Origin: JAGGTJ01 sp964457545
GTDB lineage: Bacteria; Desulfobacterota; DSM-4660; Desulfatiglandales; Desulfatiglandaceae
Assembly: GCA_964457545.1 (NCBI GenBank)
Contig: CAYWEN010000020.1
Coordinates: 62,001-126,000 of the forward strand
Length of the DNA: 64,000 nucleotides
Direction: 5' to 3'
Made by a program: the position numbers and the translations under genes
Notes under the pieces: generated by a model
Told to the model about the DNA's origin: nothing
Database searches by the model: none
Seen by the model: the letters and a program-made list of their open reading frames with translations, nothing else
Shown here: positions 1 to 9,109 of the stretch, one piece after another
Position numbering within the stretch: the first letter of the stretch is position 1
Layout: every line of letters begins with the position of its first letter

Positions 1-1382
1 AAGCTGTGTCTTTTCCCTCTTTCAACGACTATTATTTCCCCGGGCATGTATGTCTTCTCACCGTTGCCGGTATCGAGAATAAGTTCCCCTGAAAGGATCT
101 GGAATGTTTCTTCCTTTCTCTTGTGAAAATGGGATGGATGTTTCTGTCCCGGCAGCATTATGATAAGTTTCTTGCAGTATTCACGGTTTACACAGTTGAT
201 GATTATTGCCCCGTAATCTTCTATGAAATCAATTCCGTAGTGATGGGACAGTTCAAATCTTAACATGTGAGGCAGATGCACCTTGCTTTCTGTCAGCATA
301 TCTTTTATCTTGCTTATAACCTGCTGTACATTTCCTCTTATATCCTTTGCAGACACATCTTTTAAAAAGACGGGATCATTGGCCCTGATATCTTTTTTTG
401 CAACAAACTCGGTATACTTTGACATATTGTTTGTCACAAGCTGACCTTCCAGATTGGGAATGGCAAAGAATGTGTTGTCAGCAGTGACCTTTTGCCCTGT
501 GCTTATATCCTGTTTGGCAAACACTCCCCGCATAAGGCCTTTAAGATCGTGTTTTTCCTTTTCATATATCTTTCTCCTTTTATCTGAAACACCCAGCATC
601 ATAATTGCTTCCCATGCAGACAAAAGCCATTTGTCAATCTGCTCTGGTGTTGATGAATATGCATTGAGCGGGTACTTTTTTGTTTCAATTCCCACATGTC
701 TTTCAAAGATTCTGCTTCCCTTTGCAATTGCAAGTTTGACAGCATCAAGGTTGCAGGGATCTTCATGGGTTGAATATCCAACAGGTGTATCGGGGTAGCG
801 GTTCTTTAAAAAATCTATCTGATTAATATTTATATGCTCCATTAATGTGGGATATTCTCCGACACAGTGCATAAGGGCAAATTTTTTCCGTCTGTGCTTG
901 AGAAAGATAACCACCCTGTCGATTTCCTCTACAGTTGCGCCAGCGGTTGAGGCTATAATTGGTTTATCTGTGTCAGCAATTTTTTCCATAAGCGGCCAGT
1001 CGGTAAACGAGCAGCTTGCCACCTTGATTATATCGAAATTGAAATCAATGATTTTATTTACAGAGATTTCATCAAAAGGAGTGCATATTGAAACAAAGCC
1101 AAGATTATCTGCCTCCTGTTTCATATAAAAGAGTTCGTCATCACTGAGACGTGTTTCCTGAAAACGTTTGATATATTTGAAATCATGCCTGTTTTTGTAA
1201 TCAGGATGAATGAATGAATCAATATCCCTGTACTGAAATTTGATTGCACAGGAAAAGTTAAAAGATTTGACAACCTTGTGCAGTTCACGTATGATTTTTA
1301 TGCCATGATCCACGTCACCCATGTGATTGTTTGCAATATCAAAAACAAACAGATTGTAAAAAATGTCATGTTTTTCTTGCAT
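1..1382 (-). CDS. NeuB-family sialic/legionaminic-acid-type synthase with C-terminal cupin (partial)
   Basis: The frame is open from an ATG at 1382 to the left edge, so the C-terminus is missing. The N-terminal part reads as a NeuB/SpsE TIM barrel that condenses phosphoenolpyruvate with an N-acyl-hexosamine (motifs such as STAGAT, MHCVGEYP and GYSTHEDP, and a late ERHVGIETK). A SAF-like segment follows (KKDIRANDP). The end visible here is a cupin with H-x-H (HPSHFHKRKEETFQILSGE), as in cupin-extended NeuB-like proteins. The start lies 24 bp after rfbF with GGAGGCGGAGA before it, so it is the distal gene of the sugar operon. The exact nonulosonic acid cannot be told from sequence. Confidence 0.85.
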   Translation of the reverse strand, partial: MQEKHDIFYNLFVFDIANNHMGDVDHGIKIIRELHKVVKSFNFSCAIKFQYRDIDSFIHPDYKNRHDFKYIKRFQETRLSDDELFYMKQEADNLGFVSICTPFDEISVNKIIDFNFDIIKVASCSFTDWPLMEKIADTDKPIIASTAGATVEEIDRVVIFLKHRRKKFALMHCVGEYPTLMEHININQIDFLKNRYPDTPVGYSTHEDPCNLDAVKLAIAKGSRIFERHVGIETKKYPLNAYSSTPEQIDKWLLSAWEAIMMLGVSDKRRKIYEKEKHDLKGLMRGVFAKQDISTGQKVTADNTFFAIPNLEGQLVTNNMSKYTEFVAKKDIRANDPVFLKDVSAKDIRGNVQQVISKIKDMLTESKVHLPHMLRFELSHHYGIDFIEDYGAIIINCVNREYCKKLIIMLPGQKHPSHFHKRKEETFQILSGELILDTGNGEKTYMPGEIIVVERGKRHS

Positions 1383-1405
1383 TCTCCGCCTCCCGCCAGA
1401 CAGCT

Positions 1406-2197
1406 TTACCAAACCTTCCATGCCGCCTGATTCCCTTTCCAAAGACTGTTCAGGTATTCTGTATCCCTTATGGTATCCATACATGCCCAGAACCCGTCAT
1501 GTTTGTATACCATTAGTTCACCTTCGTTGGATATCCTGGTTAATGGATCTGCTTCCAGTTCACAGTCGTCTTTGTCATTGAGATAATCAAACAGCCTGCG
1601 GTTAAAGACAAAAAACCCACCGTTAACATAGTTTCCTTTGTATGCCGGTTTTTCCGTAAATCGCGTTACTCTGTCCTCTTCTATGTTCAGCTCTCCGAAT
1701 TTCAGGAATTTTGGACGCACGCCGGTGACTGTTGCGGTCTTTCCATGGGAGATATGAAACTCCAGCAGCTTTTGTATATTGATATCTGCAACTCCGTCGC
1801 CGTAGGTCACCATAAACATGTCAGAGTCAATGTATTTCTCGATGCGTTTGATTCTTGCACCTTTAAGGGCATTGATGCCTGTATCAGACAGGGTGATTTG
1901 CCAGTCATCACTGCTATGGCCGTTATGTATCTCTATTTCTTCTCTTGTTCCCAGCTTGACAGTGATATCATTGTTCATCATTTTATAGTGCATGAAGTAT
2001 TCTTTTATCATCTCTCCCTTGTAACCAAGACAGATGATAAATCTCTTGAATCCATAGTAATCATAGATTTTCATAATGTGCCAGAGGGTAGGTCTGTTGC
2101 CTATTGCAACCATTGGTTTTGGCATGAACTGGGTCTCTTCACGCAATCTTGTTCCTATTCCACCGCAAAGCAGTACTACAGGTATGTTTGACTCCAT
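1406..2197 (-). CDS. rfbF: Glucose-1-phosphate cytidylyltransferase
   Basis: The 263-residue protein has the nucleotidyltransferase signature LLCGGIGTRLREET near the N-terminus, then KPMVAIGNRPTLWHIM and YGDGVAD, all typical of RfbF/DdhA. The enzyme makes CDP-glucose from CTP and glucose-1-phosphate, the entry step to CDP-3,6-dideoxyhexoses. Length is normal for the family. It lies downstream of rfbG and rfbH on the same strand, which completes three consecutive steps of the pathway. The 176 bp between it and rfbG holds a copy of a dispersed repeat. Confidence 0.95.
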   Translation of the reverse strand: MESNIPVVLLCGGIGTRLREETQFMPKPMVAIGNRPTLWHIMKIYDYYGFKRFIICLGYKGEMIKEYFMHYKMMNNDITVKLGTREEIEIHNGHSSDDWQITLSDTGINALKGARIKRIEKYIDSDMFMVTYGDGVADINIQKLLEFHISHGKTATVTGVRPKFLKFGELNIEEDRVTRFTEKPAYKGNYVNGGFFVFNRRLFDYLNDKDDCELEADPLTRISNEGELMVYKHDGFWACMDTIRDTEYLNSLWKGNQAAWKVW

Positions 2198-2222
2198 ATT
2201 ATTTTCTCCTGCACAGTCCTTT

Positions 2223-2368
2223 TTCAGATAGTGCCCATCCGGAAACAGACCGTGGGCACCAGCGGGTTTTCGGTTTGTGAATGAGATTTCATGGACAGGC
2301 TCAATGAATCCCTTAACTCGACACCGGATTGTGTAAAAAGATCATTTGCAGATGGAAACCGGATAGAA
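2223..2368 (-). repeat. Dispersed intergenic repeat family 1, copy A
   Basis: Read on the minus strand, this segment parallels the copy at 8681-8805: a CAAATGATCTTTTTACACAA start, a GGTGTCGA segment, CTGTCCATGAAATCTCATT, then GCTGGTGCCCACG and CTGTTTCCGGATGGGCAC. It fills most of the rfbG-rfbF gap. The ends (AAATGATC and its inverse TCATT) form an imperfect inverted repeat. No coding frame spans it. Confidence 0.65.
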
Positions 2369-2373
2369 ACTCG

Positions 2374-3615
2374 TTATATGGCCTGACTTATATTGGTATA
2401 GCGGTAATCAACAGTCGTTGGGGTGGTGAAATCTATTTTTAGATGTTTCCCTGATGGCTTTGTGTATTCCCGGATCTGGTCCAGACATATGGTATAGGGG
2501 TCTTTCTTTTTGTATGAGCTGTACCATTCAACAGTCTTTTTCACTGCTTTGTCTATGTCCCATACAGGAAACCATCCAAGACATGAATTTGCCTTTGTTG
2601 CATCGAGTCCGAGATATTTTGCTTCATGCATCATATCTTTTGCATATTCATATCTTCTTTGATGGCCTGAACCCCATATGGCTATGATCATGTCGACTAT
2701 TTTTCCGACTGTTATTGCGGAGGCATGCCTTGGACCAAAATTCCATGCGCTGCAAAACCTGGTCGGGTGTTCGTACATCTTTGATGCCAAAAGCAAATAG
2801 CCGCTTAAAGGTTCCAGAACATGCTGCCATGGCCTGGTTGCTTCAGGATTTCTGATCTCAATGGGTTTACCCTTTTCAAGTGCCCTTATGCAGTCTGGCA
2901 CTATTCTGTCTTTTTGCCAGTCACCACCGCCAATTACATTTCCTGCCCTTACGGATGCAAGGCTCTTGTTGTGTCTTTCAAGGTTGTCAGGATCAAAAAA
3001 GGATTTTCTGTATGCCGTTGTAATAAGTTCGGCACATCCCTTGCTGGAGCTGTAAGGATCATCGCCGCCGATTGGATCTGTTTCCCGATAATTCCATAGA
3101 CATCCTCTGTTTGCATAACACTTGTCGCTGGTGACGTTGATTATTACCCTTACAGAATTTGTTAGTCGGCAGCATTCCATAAGGTTTACTGTTCCTCCGA
3201 TATTGATGTTGTAGGTTTCTTTGGGGTTTGTGTAAGACTTGCGTACTATGGGCTGGGCAGCGAGGTGAAATACAAACTCCGGTTTATAGGTCTCAAAAAC
3301 TTCTTTCATTTTGTCAAAGTCCCTGACATCGCCTATGATATGGATGATCTTGGACTCTATGTGGCTTACATGGAAATTGTCCTTTTCAGTGTAAGGTTTC
3401 AGGGAATAGCCTACAACACGGGCACCCAGTTCTTTTAACCATATGCATAGCCATGAACCTTTGAATCCGGTATGGCCGGTCACTAAAACTGTTTTGTCCC
3501 TGAAGGTGCCGTTAAATATATCAACTGATTCTGTATGTCCTGAAAGTTCCATGTGCCTTCCCGTTTCAGAGATGGTTTTTTGTGCCTGCTTGTAAATTCC
3601 TGCTTTTACCGACAT
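2374..3615 (-). CDS. rfbG: CDP-glucose 4,6-dehydratase
   Basis: This is a short-chain dehydrogenase/reductase-type sugar dehydratase. The Rossmann signature VLVTGHTGFKGSWL starts near residue 43, followed by FHLAAQPIVRKSY, the threonine/serine site NVTSDKCY, and YSSSKGCAEL with the catalytic Tyr-x3-Lys. It converts CDP-glucose to CDP-4-dehydro-6-deoxyglucose. The first ~40 residues are longer than usual; an internal Met at residue 22 has a GGGAAGG before it (3552) and may be the real start. It sits between rfbH and rfbF. Confidence 0.93.
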   Translation of the reverse strand: MSVKAGIYKQAQKTISETGRHMELSGHTESVDIFNGTFRDKTVLVTGHTGFKGSWLCIWLKELGARVVGYSLKPYTEKDNFHVSHIESKIIHIIGDVRDFDKMKEVFETYKPEFVFHLAAQPIVRKSYTNPKETYNINIGGTVNLMECCRLTNSVRVIINVTSDKCYANRGCLWNYRETDPIGGDDPYSSSKGCAELITTAYRKSFFDPDNLERHNKSLASVRAGNVIGGGDWQKDRIVPDCIRALEKGKPIEIRNPEATRPWQHVLEPLSGYLLLASKMYEHPTRFCSAWNFGPRHASAITVGKIVDMIIAIWGSGHQRRYEYAKDMMHEAKYLGLDATKANSCLGWFPVWDIDKAVKKTVEWYSSYKKKDPYTICLDQIREYTKPSGKHLKIDFTTPTTVDYRYTNISQAI

Positions 3616-3698
3616 TTTTGTTCCGTCCGAATCTCAATGGTCAAGATACATCCCTGTGAATCTTTTTGTCTTTTTTGACCTTGTACAAGCTGTTCTGT

Positions 3699-5027
3699 TT
3701 ATGGATGCATGCCGTTTGATCCTGCAATAAATTCTTCGATTGTTTTCATTGTGTATTCAATATGTTCTTCTTTTATTCCAGGGTATGTCCCAAGAAAAAA
3801 CGTGTTTTCCATAACCATGTCGGTGTTTGCAAGATCTCCTGTTTGTCTGTAACTGATGTTTTTATACGCGGGCTGTTTTAAAAGATTTCCGGCAAAAAGA
3901 TTTCTTGTCTCCACAAGATTTTTATTTAAATGGTTGGTCAATGCTGTTCTCGTAAATCCGGCAGTGCTTTTTACTGTTACAGGGAATGCAAACCATGCAG
4001 GGTCAGAATTTTTTGTTGGTTCTGGAAGGATAAAATATTTTTCATATCTTCTGAATTGCTCTGACCATGAGTCAAAGTTTTTCCGCCGCAGTCTGCAGAA
4101 CTGATCGAGTTTTTTTATCTGTTCAACACCTATGGCAGCCTGAATATCTGTCATCTTCATGTTGTATCCGATATGAGAATACACATACTTGTGATCATAC
4201 CCTGAAGGTAATGAGCCATATTTTCGGGAAAACCTTTTTCCACAGGCATTATTCTGCCCAGGGTTACAGTAGCAGTCTCTTCCCCAGTCCTTTAATGACC
4301 TTATTATTCTGGCGAGAGTATCATCAGAGGTCATGATTGCGCCCCCTTCCCCTGTGGTTATATGGTGGGCAGGGTAAAAGGAACAGGTAGCTATATGGCC
4401 GAAAGATCCTGTGTACTTGCTGTTGTATAAAGAGCCGAGGGCGTCGCAGTTATCCTCTATCAGATATATATCATGTTTTTCTGCTATTTCCCTGACCTTG
4501 TTGATATCAAAGGGGTTGCCTAAAGTATGGGCAAGGAAAATGGCACGGGTTCTTTCTGTCAAGGCGTCTTTGATTGCATCTGTCTTCGCATTGTATGTAG
4601 GGATGTCTATATCAACAAAAACAGGTACAAGCCGGTTTAAAAGAATAGGATTTAATGTGGTCGGAAACCCTGCGGCCACAGTAATGACCTCGTCACCAGG
4701 TTGCAGTTGCTTTTTTCCGAGCAAGGGGGAGGTAAGCGCTGTAACGGCTAACAAATTTGCAGATGATCCCGAATTTACCAGTATAGAGTGTTTCACTCCA
4801 ATCTTGTCTGAGATAATGTCCTGGAATTGTGAGACAAACCTGCCTTCTGTCAACCAGAATTCAAGGCAAGACGCTACAGCTGCCTGGAGCTCTTTGTGGT
4901 CATATATTCTGCCCGCATAATTGACAGGAGTTTTACCGGGGATAAACACCTGTTCGGTTTTTTCTGCCTGAAATCTTGCCACAATATCCAGTATCTCTTT
5001 TTTTAGATTTTCTTCTGGTGTCAACAT
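3699..5027 (-). CDS. rfbH: CDP-4-dehydro-6-deoxyglucose 3-dehydrase (E1, RfbH)
   Basis: This is a DegT/DnrJ/EryC1-fold enzyme of 442 residues. The usual PLP-binding Lys is replaced by His in SFYPAHHITTGEGG (H221), the hallmark of the PMP-dependent dehydrase E1. The [2Fe-2S] cysteine set is present as C194, C252, C254 and C262, matching the known Yersinia E1 spacing (C193, C251, C253, C261). It removes the C3 hydroxyl on the way to CDP-3,6-dideoxyhexoses. The partner reductase (E3) is not seen in this window. The start overlaps the end of the FliT-like gene by 7 bp. Confidence 0.95.
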   Translation of the reverse strand: MLTPEENLKKEILDIVARFQAEKTEQVFIPGKTPVNYAGRIYDHKELQAAVASCLEFWLTEGRFVSQFQDIISDKIGVKHSILVNSGSSANLLAVTALTSPLLGKKQLQPGDEVITVAAGFPTTLNPILLNRLVPVFVDIDIPTYNAKTDAIKDALTERTRAIFLAHTLGNPFDINKVREIAEKHDIYLIEDNCDALGSLYNSKYTGSFGHIATCSFYPAHHITTGEGGAIMTSDDTLARIIRSLKDWGRDCYCNPGQNNACGKRFSRKYGSLPSGYDHKYVYSHIGYNMKMTDIQAAIGVEQIKKLDQFCRLRRKNFDSWSEQFRRYEKYFILPEPTKNSDPAWFAFPVTVKSTAGFTRTALTNHLNKNLVETRNLFAGNLLKQPAYKNISYRQTGDLANTDMVMENTFFLGTYPGIKEEHIEYTMKTIEEFIAGSNGMHP

Positions 5028-5353
5028 GATATTCCAAGGTGATAATTGCCTTTTTTCAGGCCTGCCTTCTTGTAAACAGAGATGGCCTTTTTGCTGCGTC
5101 TTACTTCTAATAGTCTGGTCTTTACCTCGTCTCTTTTCTGTTTGATAAGGTCAAAGAGTTCTTTTTCCAGTTTGCTGATTTCAAGAACAGTCTGTGAGTT
5201 TTTATCTATAACTGTTCCGGATGCCTTCATTTTTCTGTGCAAAGCCTCTTTCTTCGAGGCTATATCCTCCCATCTGTCCCAGTTTTCTTCCCTGGTAAGC
5301 TGAAGATGTATCCTTGAAAGGTCCAGAAGTTCTTGTAATGTGTTGTCAGTCAT
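5021..5353 (-). CDS. FliT-like helical protein (possible flagellar chaperone)
   Basis: The 110-residue protein is almost entirely helical and charged (LLDLSRIHLQL, WEDIASKKEALHRKM, ISKLEKELFDLIKQKRDEV), with size and heptad pattern like FliT-type flagellar chaperones. There is no diagnostic motif, so the family call is an inference from shape and context: it lies inside a glycosylation operon of the kind found beside flagellin genes in Desulfobacterota. It overlaps rfbH by 7 bp, so translation is probably coupled. Confidence 0.5.
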   Translation of the reverse strand: MTDNTLQELLDLSRIHLQLTREENWDRWEDIASKKEALHRKMKASGTVIDKNSQTVLEISKLEKELFDLIKQKRDEVKTRLLEVRRSKKAISVYKKAGLKKGNYHLGISC

Positions 5354-5494
5354 TGTTTTAAATTGTGTGATCTGTTAAACGGGCAAAACCGGGTTGATAA
5401 TTTAGAAGATTGCCTCCGTGAAACAGGCCTTTTGAGCCGTGTGTCAGTCAGTTGTGAAAAAGGGCGGACAAGGCGTTTCATTGTGGGCGGCAGT

Positions 5495-6085
5495 TTAGTA
5501 TGATTTCAACTCCCTGTTCCACTCTTCCAGAAAAGGGCAGATCTGTTGCTCCACTAAGTTGGCCACCTCTTTCAGACTGCCGAATTCCTGCGCCTTTACT
5601 ATCCGATCGGCAACGGGATTGAATTTTTCCCAAAAGATATTTGTTGCTTTTTCAATGTCCTTTTTGCCAAGGGTCAGCCATGCATTTGTAAGATGAGCCT
5701 TTAATGCATATAGCATTTCCAGTGATCTGGCTAATATGTCAAATCCGTTTATTTCATCTTCAGGGTCTCTTAGCAGGTTGGCAGATGTTCTGAATCCATG
5801 AATCAGGTTTTCTATATATATGCTGATATCATTTAAGAAATCCTGTGCAAACTGCTCTTTTGCTGTGGTTTTTATTTCAATTTTGTTTACATTTTCAAGA
5901 TTGATTTCTCTTGCCTGGTGAGGATATTCTTCAGAAAAAAGTTCTCCGTTTACCAGTACTTCGGATATGATATCTTCATTGTTAAGGGCATTTTCCTTCA
6001 TAATAGAAACCAATAACCCTTCCAGATTGGGTGCGTCAGGGTTAAACTGCCTTTCTACACCATTGATTTCCAGTTTTGTATTCAT
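5495..6085 (-). CDS. Conserved helical protein of unknown function in the glycosylation operon
   Basis: I do not recognise this 196-residue family. The first ~75 residues look like a small mixed alpha/beta domain (NGVERQFNP, EVLVNGELFSEEYP, NVNKIEIKTT). The rest is helical and rich in aromatics (SIYIENLIHGFRTSANLL, LYALKAHLTNAWLTLGKK). There is no signal peptide or membrane segment. Its start lies 44 bp inside the end of the upstream glycosyltransferase gene, so the two are almost surely co-translated, and 141 bp separate it from the FliT-like gene. A cytoplasmic accessory role in flagellin or polysaccharide modification fits the context but is not shown by sequence. Confidence 0.6.
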   Translation of the reverse strand: MNTKLEINGVERQFNPDAPNLEGLLVSIMKENALNNEDIISEVLVNGELFSEEYPHQAREINLENVNKIEIKTTAKEQFAQDFLNDISIYIENLIHGFRTSANLLRDPEDEINGFDILARSLEMLYALKAHLTNAWLTLGKKDIEKATNIFWEKFNPVADRIVKAQEFGSLKEVANLVEQQICPFLEEWNRELKSY

Positions 6086-8234
6086 GACTTGTCTCCTTTC
6101 TTTCCTGTGTTTTTCTCAATGATTCCAAAAAGCTGTATTTCTCAAGATATTCATGTGCCTTGGCCTGGTCTCCGAGGTTTTCGTATATGATGGATAAATA
6201 ATGTGCAGCCTTTATTCCTCCAGGATGGTGGCCCATATACTCTTCAAAGATATTTTTCATATCAGCCCATTTCCCGAGGGCACTTCCTGTCCTGAATATG
6301 GGGTCAATAATCTCCCTGTTAGCCTTGTCCAATACAAATGCCTTGCAATAGTTCAGGTAGGCGTTTTCCATATCGTTTTTTCTTTCAAATACCTTTCCCA
6401 TGAGGGCGTATGGTTCAGGTATTTTTTTGTCCATCTTTATGGCGCCTGTTAATGATTCTTCAGCCTGTTTAAGTTCATTGGTTTTAAGAAATATCTTGGC
6501 AAAGCCTATAAATGGTTTGGGGCTGTTCGCCTTTAATTTTGCCGCAAGACGGAACATCCTTGATGCCTCATCAAGATTGTTTTTTTTGTACATACATTCG
6601 CCAATACCGGTAATCGCCTCAAATGCGCCTATATAAGTGGATGTAGCAATCGGAAAACATTGCGCCTTAAGGTCGTTTTGATGAAGACCTATCTCTTTTA
6701 ATGCCTTGACATAATGATTAATTGCCTTGTCAATTTCTCCCTTTTTTTGCAGGATATATCCCAGCATAACTATGTTGTCAGCCCTGTATCCGTTGTTTAT
6801 CAGAATCCTTAGCTTGTTTTCTGCCTCTTCATACATTTCAAGTTCAAAACATATCTTTGCATACAGATTTATGAGATACTGCTTATTTGCCCCTCCCTCT
6901 TTTATGTTTTCCGCCTCTTTGAATATGGCATAGGCAAAACGATAGTTTCCTGTTTTATATTGATGTGTTCCTTCGTGCAGAAAGATATCGCTTGCAAAAC
7001 TTTCAGGCATTCCTTTTGGAATAACTTCTGCGTGTTTTTTGAGTGTCCAGTACGAACCTTTATCCATAGCAAGGAAATCTTCTTTTTTTACAAATATATC
7101 AAAGGGGGTCTTGTCCCTGTTGTCTGTATCCCATTGCAGGACGTTTTTTCCCGTTCTTTTCAGATGATGGAGTGCTGCAATAATCCTTAATTCAAGAGAA
7201 GTATCTACGGATTGAGAGGGAAGATAAAGATATTTGACATTTGCATTAATTGCCCCGAACCGATACGCTTCCGGCAAGGACAGATGTTTCTGTGAATTAA
7301 GGATCTTTATGTTTTTCAGGTCACCGAGCCTGCCCATCAGGTTTTTGCATTTTTCGGAATCCATATCCATGTCATTGTTAACAATGAAGTACCTGACTGG
7401 ATAGGATATGTTGTCAATGAGATCCTGGATAAGATCAATACTTGCCTGGTTCCATTTGATAACAGGAAAAACAATGCCTATGCTTTCCACCTTTTCCCAT
7501 GGTTCTGGTGGAAGATCTGCTTTTATTTTTCTCATATTGTGGATATATTCATCTTTGTTTTCACGGCCCTGTATGGATATACGGTCAGACTTGCCAACCG
7601 GCATGTAGTATTCTCCCGTAACCCTGGGAATATATAAAAAATCCGTATAAAAGCAGAGCTTCCTTGTTATATTCCAGTCAATAAGCACCTTTACTGTTTC
7701 GTCATAACCACCTGCTCTTATTGCAATGTCTTTTCTGTGCATCAAACTTACATGCAGGGTATGGTTAAAATAAAACATGAAATCTCTGTTGAAATTGCGT
7801 GATACCTGTATAAACTTGTGAATAGGATAGCGTTTGTTTGTGTTTCGGTCATGAACACACTGGACGGCATAAAGGTCAGAATATGCTGCTCCAATATCTG
7901 GGTTTTGATCCAGGGTTTTTGACAATACATCTAAATGATCAGGGTAAAACAGGTCATCGTCATCTAAATAGGCGATGTATTCGCCATGGGCCTCGTTTAA
8001 ACCAAGATTCATTCTTGCTGCCTTGCCCCTGTTTTCATTGTCATGGAAATAACGGATCTGTCTGTTGTTAAATCCTCTTATTATGTCTCCGACATCAACG
8101 CCGCCATCATTCATTACAATGAGTTCCCATGACTTGAATCTTTGATTGACAATACTTGAGATGGCCTTTTCAAGATACCAGGGTCTGTTGTATGTGCTCA
8201 TAAGTACGGTTACTTTGGGTCTGTTGTTTGTCAT
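6042..8234 (-). CDS. Glycosyltransferase family 2 with C-terminal TPR repeats
   Basis: Residues ~6-240 form a GT-A domain: VTVLMSTYNRPWYLEKAISS at the start, SWELIVMNDGG, and the metal-binding acidic cluster AYLDDDDLFYPDH. A middle region (~250-400) resembles a second Rossmann-like GT segment. From ~410 to 700 there are tandem TPR units (YRFAYAIFKEAENIKEGG, NKLRILINNGY, YVKALKEIG). GT2-TPR proteins of this build often modify flagellin or other surface proteins, with TPRs binding the acceptor. It is the first gene of the minus-strand operon that continues to the left edge. Confidence 0.85.
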   Translation of the reverse strand: MTNNRPKVTVLMSTYNRPWYLEKAISSIVNQRFKSWELIVMNDGGVDVGDIIRGFNNRQIRYFHDNENRGKAARMNLGLNEAHGEYIAYLDDDDLFYPDHLDVLSKTLDQNPDIGAAYSDLYAVQCVHDRNTNKRYPIHKFIQVSRNFNRDFMFYFNHTLHVSLMHRKDIAIRAGGYDETVKVLIDWNITRKLCFYTDFLYIPRVTGEYYMPVGKSDRISIQGRENKDEYIHNMRKIKADLPPEPWEKVESIGIVFPVIKWNQASIDLIQDLIDNISYPVRYFIVNNDMDMDSEKCKNLMGRLGDLKNIKILNSQKHLSLPEAYRFGAINANVKYLYLPSQSVDTSLELRIIAALHHLKRTGKNVLQWDTDNRDKTPFDIFVKKEDFLAMDKGSYWTLKKHAEVIPKGMPESFASDIFLHEGTHQYKTGNYRFAYAIFKEAENIKEGGANKQYLINLYAKICFELEMYEEAENKLRILINNGYRADNIVMLGYILQKKGEIDKAINHYVKALKEIGLHQNDLKAQCFPIATSTYIGAFEAITGIGECMYKKNNLDEASRMFRLAAKLKANSPKPFIGFAKIFLKTNELKQAEESLTGAIKMDKKIPEPYALMGKVFERKNDMENAYLNYCKAFVLDKANREIIDPIFRTGSALGKWADMKNIFEEYMGHHPGGIKAAHYLSIIYENLGDQAKAHEYLEKYSFLESLRKTQERKETSHEYKTGNQWCRKAV

Positions 8235-8680
8235 GTTAAATCTCTTGTTTTACAATCAGGGAACTTCTGGCTCGGTTATTTGATAACGGTTTTATAAGCA
8301 TTCGTTTTTGTTTCATGTCTGAGGAGCCATAACAGCAAGGCATAAGTGCATACTCATATCTGCAATATTAATACCATGAGTAGCTGCATGAACCCTGAGG
8401 CCATTGTCCGCAGCATGACAGCCCTTTTGTTTTTTGATCAATTTTGTCAAAGATCATGTGGAATAAATATGTTAAACTGCAACATAATTTTCAGGACTGG
8501 AGTTATGGCTTGGCGTTATGATTGAACAAGAAAACATTTTCAGGAGATATAAGCCGGATAAGTCTGTTTGCAGGTTTAATGAAAGTGACAGTAACAACTG
8601 TTATCCTGTCATTTTTTTGACTTCCTCTGTAGTGTATGCAACTGGAATAGATATTTCGTGTGCGGATTAAGGCAGGGAGG
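8235..8680. other. Non-coding leader region upstream of the glycosylation operon
   Basis: No convincing gene lies in this stretch. It should carry the promoter for the minus-strand glycosyltransferase gene at 8234, but I could not identify a specific -35/-10 or -24/-12 pair with confidence. A short frame at 8518-8670 has no usable ribosome-binding site. Confidence 0.4.
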
Positions 8681-8805
8681 TTTTCCATACGTAAATGGCT
8701 TTTTTGTACAATTACGGTGTCAATTCAAGGGGTTTTTTGATCTTGTCCATAAAATCTCATTTGCAGATTGGAAACTTGCTGGTGCCTACGCTCTGTTTCC
8801 GGACA
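8681..8805 (+). repeat. Dispersed intergenic repeat family 1, copy B
   Basis: This is the clearest copy on the plus strand. It has GTAAATGGCTTTTTTGTACAA, CGGTGTCAATTC, TTTTTTGATCTTGTCCATAA, AATCTCATTTGCAGATTGG, then GCTGGTGCCTACG and CTGTTTCCGGA. The segment pairs closely with copy A (2223-2368, opposite strand) and in part with copies C, D, E and I. AAATG near the left and CATTTGC near the right give imperfect inverted ends. Confidence 0.65.
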
Positions 8806-8953
8806 GCTACGAGGTAAGCAGAGAACGGTCAGATAAGATCAGATTGTTTGTGTAATATCTATCTAAGGATCAACGTCCGGATTCTGTAAGGTTTTCAGCC
8901 GGGATAATATGTTTTATAAAGGCCTGTGAAACAGGGGGATCATGCGGAGGATA

Positions 8954-9109
8954 ATGATGGGTAATACCAATTATACGTGTCAGGACTATCGTTTGGAAAT
9001 GCATCTTTTGGCGTTAAAAATACGCTTGAAGGATAACAGGTTGGATGAACATGAAAAAAAAGAGATAGAAGAAGAAATGAAAAGGGTTGAAGAGCAGATA
9101 GGGTTGTAA
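8954..9109 (+). CDS. Small conserved acidic/helical protein (51 aa)
   Basis: An ATG at 8954 follows GGAGG at 8946-8950 with good spacing and reads 51 codons to TAA at 9107-9109. The protein begins MMGNTNYTCQDYRLEM and ends in a charged helix (EKKEIEEEMKRVEEQIGL). The pattern Y-T-C-x-D-Y-R-x-E-M plus a K/E-rich helix resembles a family of short uncharacterised proteins I associate with Desulfobacterota. No function can be assigned. The strong Shine-Dalgarno sequence and protein-like composition support it as real. Confidence 0.65.
   Translation: MMGNTNYTCQDYRLEMHLLALKIRLKDNRLDEHEKKEIEEEMKRVEEQIGL

Noticed and set aside
8518..8670. 50-codon frame upstream of repeat copy B
   Set aside because: No usable ribosome-binding site and no recognisable protein pattern.
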